64,000 nt of DNA, taken from NCBI GenBank assembly GCA_018268895.1, contig JAFDVP010000001.1, positions 930,001 to 994,000 of the forward strand. The letters run 5' to 3'. A program made the position numbers and the translations under genes. Below the pieces are notes generated by a model. That model made no database searches. It was not told the origin of the DNA and saw only the letters and a list, made by a program, of their open reading frames with translations. Positions 42,131-54,907 of this stretch are shown piece by piece (the stretch's first letter is position 1; every line of letters begins with the position of its first letter). The stretch comes from Acidobacteriota bacterium. GTDB taxonomy: Bacteria > Acidobacteriota > Terriglobia > Terriglobales > Acidobacteriaceae.

Positions 42131-42385
42131 ATGAAATTCAGAAGCAAGGTCGGCGAGCGCGGCCAGGTTGTTATTCCCAAAGCAATTCGGGACAACCTCG
42201 GGCTGAACACGGACAGCGCTATCGTCTTCGAGCTCAAGGGGACCACGTTAACGCTCACACCGAATCGGGAGATGCGCCGTTTCGATGAGGCCCTGCGCAA
42301 ATACAAGGGATCGCTTCGAAAAGATCTTTTGGCCGAGGGCTACTCTTCGGTGGATGATTACATTCGTGAGACGCGCGGAAGGTGA
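42131..42385 (+). CDS. AbrB/SpoVT-type antitoxin of a VapBC-like pair
   Basis: An 84-residue DNA-binding antitoxin from ATG at 42131: swapped-hairpin AbrB domain MKFRSKVGERGQVVIPKAIR with the typical GQVVIPKAIRDNLGL, then an acidic-basic C-terminus (DDYIRETRGR) that should contact the toxin. The stop overlaps the toxin GTG start in a GTGA at 42382-42385. It follows UbiD on the same strand by 40 bases but is likely its own unit; an in-frame upstream start at 42113 exists. AbrB-type antitoxins commonly pair with PIN toxins. Autoregulation is presumed, but I see no clear operator in the short upstream gap. Confidence 0.85.
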   Translation: MKFRSKVGERGQVVIPKAIRDNLGLNTDSAIVFELKGTTLTLTPNREMRRFDEALRKYKGSLRKDLLAEGYSSVDDYIRETRGR

Positions 42386-42798
42386 CGACCGCAGTCGATG
42401 CCAATGTCCTGCTTGACATTCTTGCAGGCAGTAACGAAGAAGCGACTCTCGCTGAAGAGGCTCTGCGCAAGGCGGCCCTGTCCGGCGAACTGGTGCTTTC
42501 GGCAATCTGCTATGCGGAAGTTGCCGGCAGATTCTCTTCCCAGGGCCGCGCCGATGCATTTCTGAATGGCTTAGGTTGTGAGATACATCCAGTCGATCAG
42601 CAGATAGCTTTCCTTGCAAGCCAGTATTTTCGAAGCTATAGACGCCGTGGTGGCGATAGAACACGCATCCTGCCGGATTTTCTTATTGCAGCACACGCAC
42701 AATTGCGTGCAGATCGGCTGTTGAGCCGCGACAAGAGATTCTTCGGCACATCGTTCCCGAAATTGAAGACGATTAGCCCGGTGGAGATGGCTCGATAG
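42382..42798 (+). CDS. PIN-domain VapC-like ribonuclease toxin
   Basis: A 138-residue toxin: TTAVDANVLLDILAG with the first PIN aspartate, LSAICYAEVAGRF with the conserved Glu, then RILPDFLIAAHAQLRADRLL and SRDKRFFGTSFPKL containing the last acidic residues. All four metal-ligand positions look present, so it appears active. The start is GTG at 42382, overlapping the AbrB antitoxin stop by 4 bases. Together they form a complete type II module. It differs from the PIN toxin at 5121-5546 in both sequence and antitoxin partner, so the window carries two unrelated TA systems. Confidence 0.86.
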   Translation: MTTAVDANVLLDILAGSNEEATLAEEALRKAALSGELVLSAICYAEVAGRFSSQGRADAFLNGLGCEIHPVDQQIAFLASQYFRSYRRRGGDRTRILPDFLIAAHAQLRADRLLSRDKRFFGTSFPKLKTISPVEMAR

Positions 42799-42901
42799 CT
42801 ATTCGACCGTCACCCGCGTGACTACATGGCGGATGCCGTGCCATCACCGTAAATCGTCGTTGCACACATGGCCGTTTTTCCGCTCACGCTATACTTGATG
42901 C

Positions 42902-43405
42902 ATGTCTATCGTTCGCAACGCCGCCGCCATCGCCAAGGGAATGAGCATTACGCTGAAGGAGGCTTTTCAGCCCTCCGAGGTTGAGAACTACCCTGACGGC
43001 AAGGGTCCCATGCGTGGCGCGAAGTTCCAGGAGCGCTTTCGCGGCAAGCACCAGCTTCAGCGTGACGAGAACGGCTTGGAGAAGTGTGTCGCCTGCTTCC
43101 TGTGCGCGGCGGCCTGCCCCTCAAACTGCATCTACATCGAGGCGGCGGAGAACACGGAAGAGAAGCGCATCTCCTCGGCCGAGCGATATGCCAAGGTCTA
43201 CAACATCGACTACAACCGGTGCATCTTCTGCGGCTACTGTGTTGAGGCCTGCCCGACGGATGCGATCACTCATGGACACGGATTTGAGCTGGCTTCTCTG
43301 AATGCGACTACGCTGGTGATGCGCAAGGAAGACCTCCTGGTGCCCAATCCGAAGCTCCCCGATGTGGTGCAGTCGAACAAGGACAAGGCCGAAGTTCTCG
43401 CCTGA
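42902..43405 (+). CDS. nuoI: NADH-quinone oxidoreductase subunit I (8Fe ferredoxin type)
   Basis: Carries the N6a and N6b [4Fe-4S] clusters of complex I. The 167-residue protein has two ferredoxin motifs, CVACFLCAAACP and CIFCGYCVEACP, with an N-terminal helix (ITLKEAFQPSEVENYPDGKG) typical of NuoI. ATG at 42902. No other nuo gene is present in the window, so this copy is separate from a complex I operon. It may be a displaced nuoI or a second copy. It lies just upstream of the SAM riboswitch operon on the same strand but has its own start region. Function as NuoI is inferred from family. Confidence 0.88.
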   Translation: MSIVRNAAAIAKGMSITLKEAFQPSEVENYPDGKGPMRGAKFQERFRGKHQLQRDENGLEKCVACFLCAAACPSNCIYIEAAENTEEKRISSAERYAKVYNIDYNRCIFCGYCVEACPTDAITHGHGFELASLNATTLVMRKEDLLVPNPKLPDVVQSNKDKAEVLA

Positions 43406-43439
43406 TCACGCGAGACCCGTAAGATTAGCGCTGATTCTA

Positions 43440-43468
43440 TTGCAGTACCCGCAGCAGTGTGATAAAAC
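43440..43468 (+). promoter_or_regulatory. Candidate sigma-70 promoter of the riboswitch operon
   Basis: TTGCAG (43440-43445), 17-base spacer, TAAAAC (43463-43468). Located between the nuoI stop and the SAM aptamer, which begins about 40 bases later. Weak -10 match; predicted, not tested. Confidence 0.45.
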
Positions 43469-43507
43469 AGTAACTACATTCAGTCTGCGCTGGAAACACT
43501 GCAGACG

Positions 43508-43626
43508 CGAATTTCATGAAGAGTGGTTGAGGGAAGAGCCCTGTGACGCCACGACAACCGGCCTGAAACCATTATTTCGGGCGACCGGTGTCAACTCTCT
43601 CCTGGAGACAGGGAACATGAGATTCG
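43508..43626 (+). ncRNA. SAM riboswitch (SAM-I type)
   Basis: Senses S-adenosylmethionine in the 5' leader of the thrC-like operon. P1 pairs CGAATTTCATG (43508-43518) with CATGAGATTCG (43616-43626), one G-U. The core after P1 reads AAGAGTGGTTGAGGGA, then GCCCTGTGACGCC (kink-turn region), then ACAACC, as in SAM-I (S-box) aptamers. P3 is GCCTGAAA / TTTCGGGC. J3/4 reads GGTGTCAAC where the consensus is GGTGCTAA. P4 is TCTCC/GGAGA. The usual GGCAACC appears as GACAACC, so this is a divergent member, possibly SAM-I/IV-like. P1 formation would compete with downstream pairing. Confidence 0.88.
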
Positions 43627-43749
43627 AGGGGCATACCCCATTTTGCCCCGCGAACTTCAGTCCATGCCGGACTGCATGTTTTCTACATGCAGGTCTATTC
43701 CAGAAGAGACGTCACAGATCATCACCTCCTCCACACTGGAGAGAGCGTA
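43627..43749 (+). promoter_or_regulatory. Leader between SAM aptamer and start codon (expression platform)
   Basis: Contains GGGG-cata-CCCC (43628-43639); CAGTCC-atgcc-GGACTG (43658-43674) followed by TTTT at 43679, a weak terminator candidate; and CTCC (43729-43732), which can pair with the GGAG of the ribosome-binding site (43738-43741). Either termination or Shine-Dalgarno masking could give SAM control. The exact switch is not determined. Confidence 0.5.
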
Positions 43750-45036
<1,287 letters not shown>

Positions 45037-45038
45037 AC

Positions 45039-45320
45039 GTGTCCATTAAAGTAACGCTTCCCACCGCCTTCACGCGGCACACGGACGGCAAGAAGCAGTT
45101 TGACTCTGCCGCGGCGAACCTTCCCGGACTGCTCGCCGATATCGATCAGTCGTTCCCCGCGCTCTCCACCCAGATCAAGGGTGACGACGGCAAGCTTCGC
45201 CGCTTCATCAACATCTATGTCAACGACGAAGACATCCGCTTCCTTGGCGGCGAGTCCTACGCCTTTCAGGACGGCGACGAGGTGATGCTGATCCCGTCGA
45301 TCGCCGGTGGCTCGTTCTAG
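45039..45320 (+). CDS. MoaD/ThiS/CysO-like ubiquitin-fold sulfur carrier
   Basis: A 93-residue beta-grasp protein that in its family carries sulfur as a C-terminal thiocarboxylate after adenylation by an E1-like enzyme. The fold begins SIKVTLPTAFTRHTDGK and ends GDEVMLIPSIAGGSF. The catalytic diglycine (residues 90-91) is followed by Ser-Phe, so a protease would have to expose it, as in carriers that need JAMM-type processing. The start is GTG at 45039 with AGGAGG 9 bases upstream; a TTG at 45033 is too close to that site. It is translationally coupled to the thrC-like gene. No MoeB-like E1 or JAMM gene is in the window. Confidence 0.83.
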   Translation: MSIKVTLPTAFTRHTDGKKQFDSAAANLPGLLADIDQSFPALSTQIKGDDGKLRRFINIYVNDEDIRFLGGESYAFQDGDEVMLIPSIAGGSF

Positions 45321-45342
45321 ATCAATCGAATCGGGACTGAAA

Positions 45343-45374
45343 GAGGCGCATCCACGGGTGCGCCTCCTCCTTTT
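45343..45374 (+). terminator. Intrinsic terminator of the thrC-carrier operon
   Basis: Stem GAGGCGCA (45343-45350) / TGCGCCTC (45359-45366), loop of 8, then CTCCTTTTG. It lies 22 bases after the carrier stop. Confidence 0.85.
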
Positions 45375-45457
45375 GCGACTGGAGCAACGCGGGCAAGGGG
45401 AGGCGCGCATCTTACCTCGATGCGACACAATGACTCCTGAGCGAGAAAGGCAGCCCT

Positions 45458-45607
45458 ATGTTTCTCAAGCTGGCTATCGTCTTGTTTCTCTTGTGGCTCG
45501 GCATCGTCCTGACAGTCAAGATGGCTGTGTTCCTCGTCCACCTGCTGCTCGTGTTCACGGTCGTGGCCCTCGTGATGCACGTGATCAGCGGAAGGCGGGC
45601 GGTGTAG
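45458..45607 (+). CDS. Small hydrophobic membrane protein, DUF5670/lmo0937-like
   Basis: A 49-residue protein, MFLKLAIVLFLLWLGIVLTV and onward, with two short membrane segments and the end LVMHVISGRRAV. The L-x-W-L-x-G start, the -HLLLVF- middle and the terminal ISGR match the small DUF5670 (lmo0937-like) family of unknown function. ATG at 45458 follows GAGAAAGG. It has its own terminator at 45623 and is convergent with lon. Too short for usual gene calls, but composition, start site and family pattern all support it. Confidence 0.7.
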   Translation: MFLKLAIVLFLLWLGIVLTVKMAVFLVHLLLVFTVVALVMHVISGRRAV

Positions 45608-45622
45608 GCTGTACATGCAAAA

Positions 45623-45655
45623 GGAGGGCAAGTCCGACGGGCCGCCCTCTTTTTG
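45623..45655. terminator. Bidirectional terminator between the small membrane protein gene and lon
   Basis: GAGGGC (45624-45629) / GCCCTC (45644-45649) followed by TTTTTG on the plus strand; CTTTTGC on the minus side serves lon. Confidence 0.82.
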
Positions 45656-45668
45656 ATAGGAACGTTGC

Positions 45669-48092
<2,424 letters not shown>

Positions 48093-48221
48093 CGCTCTCC
48101 CTGATTAGACGCACAAACGTTGGCAACGACGCAGCGCACAACCGCTGCAGCTTCAGGTGATTGTAATGCTTCCGAGCGCATTGTGCTCTCCCGGGAAGGA
48201 GTTACCGCGGAGGGAACTCCA

Positions 48222-48246
48222 CGAACGCTTCGGCAGGAAGCGTTCG
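48222..48246. other. Hairpin in the clpX-lon intergenic region
   Basis: Perfect 10-bp inverted repeat CGAACGCTTC / GAAGCGTTCG with a 5-base loop. There is no T-run on either strand. It may stabilise the clpX 3' end or lie near the lon promoter; no CIRCE or sigma-32 site is obvious. Confidence 0.55.
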
Positions 48247-48326
48247 GTATGAACGAAGCATGTGCAGAACACAGCAGCAGGGCGCGGACGCCAGTGGGAA
48301 GGAGATGCGGCCAAACGGAGAACCGC

Positions 48327-49616
<1,290 letters not shown>

Positions 49617-49750
49617 AAACGCGGCAACTCCTGGCTAAGTGGTGCAGGAAAATCTTTTATCAGTCTACACCTGTTTATCGGTTGAAAAGGGGAAGCTGGG
49701 ATGGTACTTCCGCACGTTAGTGCGGGGCATGATGACGAAGGTTGTAGATG

Positions 49751-49796
49751 CCGTTAAAAACGCTGAAGGCCCGGGTACTTACAGCCGGGCCTTCAG
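49751..49796 (-). terminator. Intrinsic terminator downstream of clpP
   Basis: Stem CTGAAGGCCCGG (49763-49774) / CCGGGCCTTCAG (49785-49796). Read on the minus strand it is followed by CGTTTTTAACGG. It ends the tig-clpP transcript before clpX. Confidence 0.85.
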
Positions 49797-49811
49797 ATAA
49801 TCGTTGAAGTT

Positions 49812-50402
49812 CTACGTCCGTGGCCGGTCGATGATGTCGTCGATGATACCGTACTCCTTGGCCTGCGACGCCGTCATGATGAAGTCACGTTCTACGTCTC
49901 GCTCAATGCGTTCAAGTGTTTGCCCCGTGCTGGCGCTCATCAGTTTGTTGGTGATCTCGCGGATGCGAAGAATCTCGCGTGCATGGATGTCGATGTCAGT
50001 CGCCTGTCCGCTCAACCCGCCCATCGACGGCTGGTGGATCAGGATGCGCGAGTTGGGCAGAGCGAAGCGCTTGCCCTTCTTGCCAGCCATCAACAGGAAC
50101 GCTCCCATCGAGGCAGCCTGACCGATGCAGAAGGTCACCACATCGTTCTTGATGTACTGCATCGTGTCGTAGATCGCCAGGCCGGCGGTGATCGAGCCGC
50201 CAGGGGAGTTGATGTAAAGCTGAATGTCCTTCTCCGGGTCTTCACCGCTCAGAAAAAGCATCTGCGCGATGATGACGTTCGCGATATTGTCGTCGATCGG
50301 CGTCCCCAGAAAAATGATGTTGTCGCGAAGCAGACGGCTGTAGATGTCGTAGGCGCGCTCGCCACGACTCGTCTGCTCGATCACCATCGGTACCAGTCCC
50401 AT
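49812..50402 (-). CDS. clpP: ATP-dependent Clp protease proteolytic subunit ClpP
   Basis: Tetradecameric serine protease. The 196-residue protein has Ser98 in GQAASMGAF, His123 in [11 protein letters not shown] and the Asp in IERDVERDF (about 169), completing the triad. The N-terminus [20 protein letters not shown] is typical; the short pro-segment is near normal. ATG at 50402 has AGAGAG a little upstream. It follows tig by 56 bases on the same strand and is followed by a terminator before clpX. A single clpP is seen in the window, and ClpX and ClpC (55446) are both likely partners. Confidence 0.97.
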   Translation of the reverse strand: MGLVPMVIEQTSRGERAYDIYSRLLRDNIIFLGTPIDDNIANVIIAQMLFLSGEDPEKDIQLYINSPGGSITAGLAIYDTMQYIKNDVVTFCIGQAASMGAFLLMAGKKGKRFALPNSRILIHQPSMGGLSGQATDIDIHAREILRIREITNKLMSASTGQTLERIERDVERDFIMTASQAKEYGIIDDIIDRPRT

Positions 50403-50458
50403 ATCGCTCTCTTTCTTTTGGTCGTTGAACTCTGGGTTGTGAGCTGAGGAGATTGCTG

Positions 50459-51886
50459 CTACGAGGCCAGCTTTTCGTAGAGCACGCTTGCAGTCTTCTC
50501 GCGGCGCATCTGCTCGCGAATCCGGTCCAGGCCGCCATCCTTCGACAACCGCTCGCGCAGTCCCTCAAGGGGCTCGCGCGACTGGAGCGAAAGCATCAGC
50601 AGCTCGCGATCCATATCTTCGTCGCTGACGGCAACATTTTCAGCTTCGCCGATCTTGTCCAGGATCATCGATGCCTTCACTTCATTCAGCGCCTGGTCGC
50701 GTTGTGCCTCGCGCAAGCGCCCAAAGTCGAGCTGGCGCATTGCCTCCGCCGTCATGCCTTGCTGCGCGAGCGCACGCAGACCGCGGTCGAGCCGCGCATC
50801 CACCTGTTGCTGCACAAACGACTCGGGAACAGGGAACTCGAACTTATGCACCAGCTCATCCAGCATCTTGTCGCGCGCCTGGCTCTCGAGCGCATTCTTC
50901 TTGCGGTCGGCCGCCATCTCGCGCAGCTTCGTCTCGAAGTCGTCCCATCTCTCGTAGTTGCCGAGCTGCTTGGCAAACTCCGCGTCACGCTCAGGGTAGA
51001 TCTTCTTTTTGATGGCCTTTACGGTTACGTCATAGCCAACCGTTTGGCCGGCAAGACGCTGCTCACCAAACTCAGCAGGATAGGTCACCTCGAAGGTCAG
51101 CTCCTGTCCTGGCTTGGTGCCGCGCAGAGCGTCGTTGAATGCGGGCAGCGTGTTCTTGCCGCCGATCTCAACCAGCACATCTTCGCCGGTGATCGGCTCA
51201 TGCTTGCTGGCGTTCTCAACGCCGTCCTCGGTGACTGTCTGGGCCAGGTCCTTCACCTCGCCCTTGAAGTTGATCTCTGCCCAGTCGCCATCCACCAGGG
51301 GGCGGTCTTCCTCGATCGGCTCAACCGTTGCATGGCTGTCGAGTACACGCGCCAGCTCCGCCTGGTATTCGTCTTCGGTCAGGGAGACGTCGGGCTTCTG
51401 GACCTTTACGCTGTCGTAGCCGGCAACACTGATCTCGGGCGCAACCTCGAAGGCGGCCTTGAACTTCAAAGGCTGGCCGTCGTGCAGTTGCAGGTCGAGC
51501 AACTGTGGCTCCGAGATCGGGCGTAGCTTCTGTTCGTCGATCGCCTTGCGGAATCGCTCGGACACCAGGCTCTCAAGAACCTCCTGTCGCAGCTCCTTGG
51601 CGAACTTCGAGCGCACCAGCGACTCCGGCACCTTGCCTGCGCGGAAGCCCGGGATACGCGCCAGCTTCTGGTAGCGCTTCGTCACGCTCTTGAAGGCCTT
51701 CGAAACCTCATCGGCTGCAACCTCGACTTCGATTTCGCGGGTCAGCTCTGGATTCAACGAAGGTCCATGATGATGGTGCTCATGGTCGTGATCGTGGTCG
51801 TGCGTATGTGTCGCTTCGGTCTGCGCTTCCGCCGGGGACTCTACAGCCCCATTCGTCTCTGTTGTCTCTGTCTGAGTCAAATCCAT
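50459..51886 (-). CDS. tig: Trigger factor with a His-rich N-terminal tail
   Basis: Ribosome-bound chaperone and peptidyl-prolyl isomerase. It has 475 residues. The ribosome-binding domain starts about residue 44 ([20 protein letters not shown]) and includes the docking signature GFRAGKVP. An FKBP-like domain and the helical C-terminal arms follow. Before the ribosome domain lies an extra 43-residue tail with [17 protein letters not shown] at about 26-42, nine histidines in 14 residues, which could bind metal ions. ATG at 51886 has GGAAGG and no alternative start fits. It heads the tig-clpP unit. The tail is not part of ordinary trigger factors. Confidence 0.94.
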   Translation of the reverse strand: MDLTQTETTETNGAVESPAEAQTEATHTHDHDHDHEHHHHGPSLNPELTREIEVEVAADEVSKAFKSVTKRYQKLARIPGFRAGKVPESLVRSKFAKELRQEVLESLVSERFRKAIDEQKLRPISEPQLLDLQLHDGQPLKFKAAFEVAPEISVAGYDSVKVQKPDVSLTEDEYQAELARVLDSHATVEPIEEDRPLVDGDWAEINFKGEVKDLAQTVTEDGVENASKHEPITGEDVLVEIGGKNTLPAFNDALRGTKPGQELTFEVTYPAEFGEQRLAGQTVGYDVTVKAIKKKIYPERDAEFAKQLGNYERWDDFETKLREMAADRKKNALESQARDKMLDELVHKFEFPVPESFVQQQVDARLDRGLRALAQQGMTAEAMRQLDFGRLREAQRDQALNEVKASMILDKIGEAENVAVSDEDMDRELLMLSLQSREPLEGLRERLSKDGGLDRIREQMRREKTASVLYEKLAS

Positions 51887-52011
51887 GCCTTCCAGTGTGG
51901 TTGCGCCAAATTACGTCGCAGCTACCGGCCCCAGCCAGCACCGCGCGATACGCACCTTCTTACTACTGTAAGTGGGTTCATTGTGGGGGGTCAAACCGCC
52001 TGGGACCACGA

Positions 52012-53346
52012 TCAGGGCATGTTGCCCGGAACATCTGCCAGACCATTCGCGGACAGTGAACCGCCTGGGGGAAGCGCAAATATCTCGACACGGATACGCC
52101 ATTGCACCGTCTGTCCGGGTCGAACAATTACCATGCCCGTATCCTGCCCCGTCCACTCCCGGCCGAAGGGGTCGTCGTAGTTGAACTGTGGCGAGATCGC
52201 CACATAGCCGCCATCCGCCGGGGCAGAAACATGCACTGCCTTGATTGTGGGACTCAACATTGTCATTCGCAGGCCGTAGTTGTTGATTGGGTCTCGAAAT
52301 TCAGCGACGGGGCCGTTGTCCAGCGGCGCCTGGCGCAGGTTGACGAACGTGTCCTCAAGCGTCAGGTCGGCAAGCCTGGCGCCTCCACGCCCGCTGAAGT
52401 CGTACTTCGTGCCCGACACGTCCAGCAGTCTGCCTGTCGGCTCGTCGGCCCGTTGCAGTTCAAGGCGCGTCACGCTGGGCAATCGCAGAACAATGGCTTT
52501 CCGTGCATGGTTCTGGACCGCAAAGCGTGGGCGCCATCCCATGCCAACTGGCTCGGACTCATCTCCTGTATTGCGTGCAGTAAGCTTCATCTCCAGCACC
52601 CGGCTGCTTAGCTGGATCGTCGATGCAAGCTCCAGCGCCGACGGCCAACGGCCATCGAAATCTCCGGGCTGGTAGACCGCTTCCGACTCTCCGCCATCCG
52701 GCATTACATTCGTCTTCACGGAACTCGCCGGAGTGCGCAGCAGCAAACCTCCCGCGGCGATACTCAGTCCATTCACCCTCTCGGCGGGCAGGCGAATCGG
52801 CTTACCCTCCCACGCCGTCCCAAGGCTGTTGCCGCTTTGTGAGAATCCCAGGATTCTCCCGGCCCACGGAACTTCAAACGCGCCGCCCATCTTTAAACTC
52901 TCAGCGCCGTTTGCATCCTCGTCCTTTCCCTTCATTCGCTCCGCGGCTTCTGAGAGTGGAGGCGAGGCCAACAGGTTCACCTCACCCTTACCCGGAAGGT
53001 AGGCCTTGATCTGAAAGACATTCATTCCCCGTCCGGGGAGCAGCGTTACCGAGAGAAACTCCGGGACGGCGCCGCCTTCGATGGTCGAGCGCTCCAGTAC
53101 CACCGGCTCCTGCCCCCCTGGTAATGCCACAGCGGGAGTGGCGCTCTGCGGAATTCCCTTCAACTCGCGCTTCAGGCGCGCGAACTGCCCTCGTAAGTGT
53201 TCGTGCCAGCCGATGGCCAGTGCAAGGACAATCACTGCCAGCGCGGTGATGGTAAGCACTCCGGAGCGCACCACCACAGCCTGCCATACACGGCTCATCA
53301 GAGTTGTCACGCCGTTGTCAGATCCTGAGCCATACCTTCGGTTCAA
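52012..53346 (-). CDS. Membrane-anchored galactose-mutarotase-like protein
   Basis: Up to 444 residues. One N-terminal membrane helix (VLTITALAVIVLALAIGW) is followed by a large beta-rich domain. Phrases such as EFLSVTLLPGRGMNVFQIKA, MGGAFEVPWAGRI, MKLTARNTGDESEPVGMGWR and DDPFGREW recall the aldose 1-epimerase/mutarotase fold (a central GMGWRPRF where the family has hPyF, and a late Asp/Glu-rich segment). The canonical catalytic His pair is not obvious, so enzymatic activity is uncertain. Starts are ambiguous: TTG at 53346 with GGGGA upstream, GTG at 53310 or ATG at 53298. It is a lone gene downstream of the divergent uracil-DNA glycosylase. Confidence 0.6.
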   Translation of the reverse strand: MNRRYGSGSDNGVTTLMSRVWQAVVVRSGVLTITALAVIVLALAIGWHEHLRGQFARLKRELKGIPQSATPAVALPGGQEPVVLERSTIEGGAVPEFLSVTLLPGRGMNVFQIKAYLPGKGEVNLLASPPLSEAAERMKGKDEDANGAESLKMGGAFEVPWAGRILGFSQSGNSLGTAWEGKPIRLPAERVNGLSIAAGGLLLRTPASSVKTNVMPDGGESEAVYQPGDFDGRWPSALELASTIQLSSRVLEMKLTARNTGDESEPVGMGWRPRFAVQNHARKAIVLRLPSVTRLELQRADEPTGRLLDVSGTKYDFSGRGGARLADLTLEDTFVNLRQAPLDNGPVAEFRDPINNYGLRMTMLSPTIKAVHVSAPADGGYVAISPQFNYDDPFGREWTGQDTGMVIVRPGQTVQWRIRVEIFALPPGGSLSANGLADVPGNMP

Positions 53347-53467
53347 TCTGAAATCCCCAATCCGCTACCTGCCGAAAATCTCAAAGAAAAGCCCCTAACT
53401 TGAAGAGAATACTAACTGAACGGCTTCTTTTCACAATCGTACCTGCCTGCCACTATCATGGGATGCA

Positions 53468-54187
53468 GTGAGACGTTCTGTTGTAAAGCCACTGCCGCCG
53501 GTTTTCCTTAAAGTTCAGCAAGCCATCACCACCTGCGAACTCTGTCCCCGTCTACGCCTCTACTGTAAGGCCATCGGGGAAAAGAAGCGCCGCGCCTATC
53601 GCGATCAAACCTACTGGGCACGCCCCGTACCGGGCTTTGGCGACCCGCGAGCCAGGGTATTGGTTCTGGGCCTTGCTCCTGGGGCGCATGGCGGAAACCG
53701 CACGGGAAGGATCTTTACCGGCGACGGCTCGGGCTACTTCTTGTATCCCGTTCTGCATGACACGGGCTTTGCCAATCAGGCTGAGAGCTACTCCATCGAC
53801 GATGGCTTGCGGCTCCGCGATATCTGGATTGCGGCCGTGGCCCGCTGCGCACCCCCAGGAGATAAACCCACGCCGCAGGAGATACGCAACTGCCTGCCCC
53901 ACCTTGCCGCAGAGATTGAACTGCTTCCCCGCGTTCGTGTCGTAGTTTGTCTTGGCAAGATCGCCTTTGATGGCTACCTGGCCTATTTGAAATCGAAGGA
54001 CGTTATTACGCGCAAATCCGTCTACCGCTTTGCTCACGGAGCGCAATATCTGCTGCCCAACGGAGTAACTCTTCTGACGAGCTATCATCCTTCATTGCGA
54101 AATACCAATACCGGAAGGCTCAACCGGGCAATGTTTACCCGCATCTTCATTCGCGCAAGGGAACTGGCGGGTCTTGGGGAGGCATAA
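53468..54187 (+). CDS. Family 5 (UdgB-type) uracil-DNA glycosylase
   Basis: Removes uracil, and in some members hypoxanthine or other damaged bases, from DNA. It has 239 residues with an N-terminal cysteine cluster (CELCPRLRLYCK, about 22-33) and a later Cys for the iron-sulfur site. Motif 1 is LGLAPGAHGGNRTGRIFTGD, whose lack of the family 4 polar residue is typical of UdgB. The DNA-contact motif is LLTSYHPSLRNTNTGRL. The start is GTG at 53468. It is monocistronic and divergent from the mutarotase-like gene. Assigned as family 5 rather than family 4 from the motif; the exact substrate range is unknown. Confidence 0.88.
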   Translation: MRRSVVKPLPPVFLKVQQAITTCELCPRLRLYCKAIGEKKRRAYRDQTYWARPVPGFGDPRARVLVLGLAPGAHGGNRTGRIFTGDGSGYFLYPVLHDTGFANQAESYSIDDGLRLRDIWIAAVARCAPPGDKPTPQEIRNCLPHLAAEIELLPRVRVVVCLGKIAFDGYLAYLKSKDVITRKSVYRFAHGAQYLLPNGVTLLTSYHPSLRNTNTGRLNRAMFTRIFIRARELAGLGEA

Positions 54188-54208
54188 CGAACTCTCTACA
54201 AGACAGCC

Positions 54209-54301
54209 TTACCAGCGGTTCTTCTGGGTAACATCAAGCGCCGCGAATGCTGGAGCGACTACCATTGCGATAAATGTGACGATGATCAGGAAAGTCCTCA
54301 C
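54209..54301 (-). CDS. Possible 30-residue secreted peptide
   Basis: GTG at 54301 with GAGGTGG 5 bases upstream opens a 30-codon frame, RTFLIIVTFIAMVVAPAFAA then LDVTQKNRW. It looks like a short signal peptide with AFA/A cleavage leaving about ten residues. It lies in the 323-base gap between udg and ytxH, where nothing else is recognisable. There is no homologue known to me, so this is a low-confidence micro-gene; it might be chance. Confidence 0.35.
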   Translation of the reverse strand: MRTFLIIVTFIAMVVAPAFAALDVTQKNRW

Positions 54302-54510
54302 GTGCACCACCTCACGAAGACTCTAGCGTGATATCTGTCTCAATCGATTGGCCATGCAACGCAGGGAACGTCAGTCGCCATTATCCTTGCTGGTTCGCGG
54401 GTAAACGTCGGCATCTACGGGGCGAAACCAACCAAAGCCGCAACCGTCGAATCCTATCAACCAGAGCGGGGACTGCATCCACGTCCGTCGCATATCGCAG
54501 GGGATAACGC

Positions 54511-54852
54511 ATGAGTGCAAAAAACTATTGGCTGGCATTTGGTATTGGAGTCTCCGCGGGAGCGGCGATCGCCCTTCTTTATGCTCCGCAGAGTGGAGCG
54601 CGCACCCGCAAGCAGCTTCGTAAGGGCGTCGAAGGAGCTGTCGATGACGCCAGCGACTATCTGCACGATGCGGGCGATTACCTCAAGCAACAGGCCGAGC
54701 GGCTCGCCGACGAGGCCCAGGATGCCGTCAAGCGAGCCCGCAAACAGGCATCACACCTGGCCGATAAGGCAGGGGAGCAGGCCAGCGATCTGGCCGAATC
54801 GGTCTCCGATATCGTAGAGAGCGCCGTGAAGTCCGCCAAGGCCCTCGTCTGA
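54511..54852 (+). CDS. YtxH-domain protein
   Basis: A 113-residue protein: membrane segment FGIGVSAGAAIALLYAPQSG (about 8-27), the YtxH signature with its following GARTRKQL, then a long charged amphipathic helix rich in Asp/Ala/Lys (DDASDYLHDAGDYLKQQAER, DEAQDAVKRARKQASHLADK). The second half has apolipophorin/LEA-like heptads and is probably a coiled coil. YtxH proteins are general-stress-associated in other bacteria; no enzymatic role is known. ATG at 54511 has AGGGG upstream. Single gene. Confidence 0.8.
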   Translation: MSAKNYWLAFGIGVSAGAAIALLYAPQSGARTRKQLRKGVEGAVDDASDYLHDAGDYLKQQAERLADEAQDAVKRARKQASHLADKAGEQASDLAESVSDIVESAVKSAKALV

Positions 54853-54907
54853 AAACAATCAATCGGCGCTATGGAAGCTTGTGGCTTCGGCCACTCTACA
54901 AGCTGTC

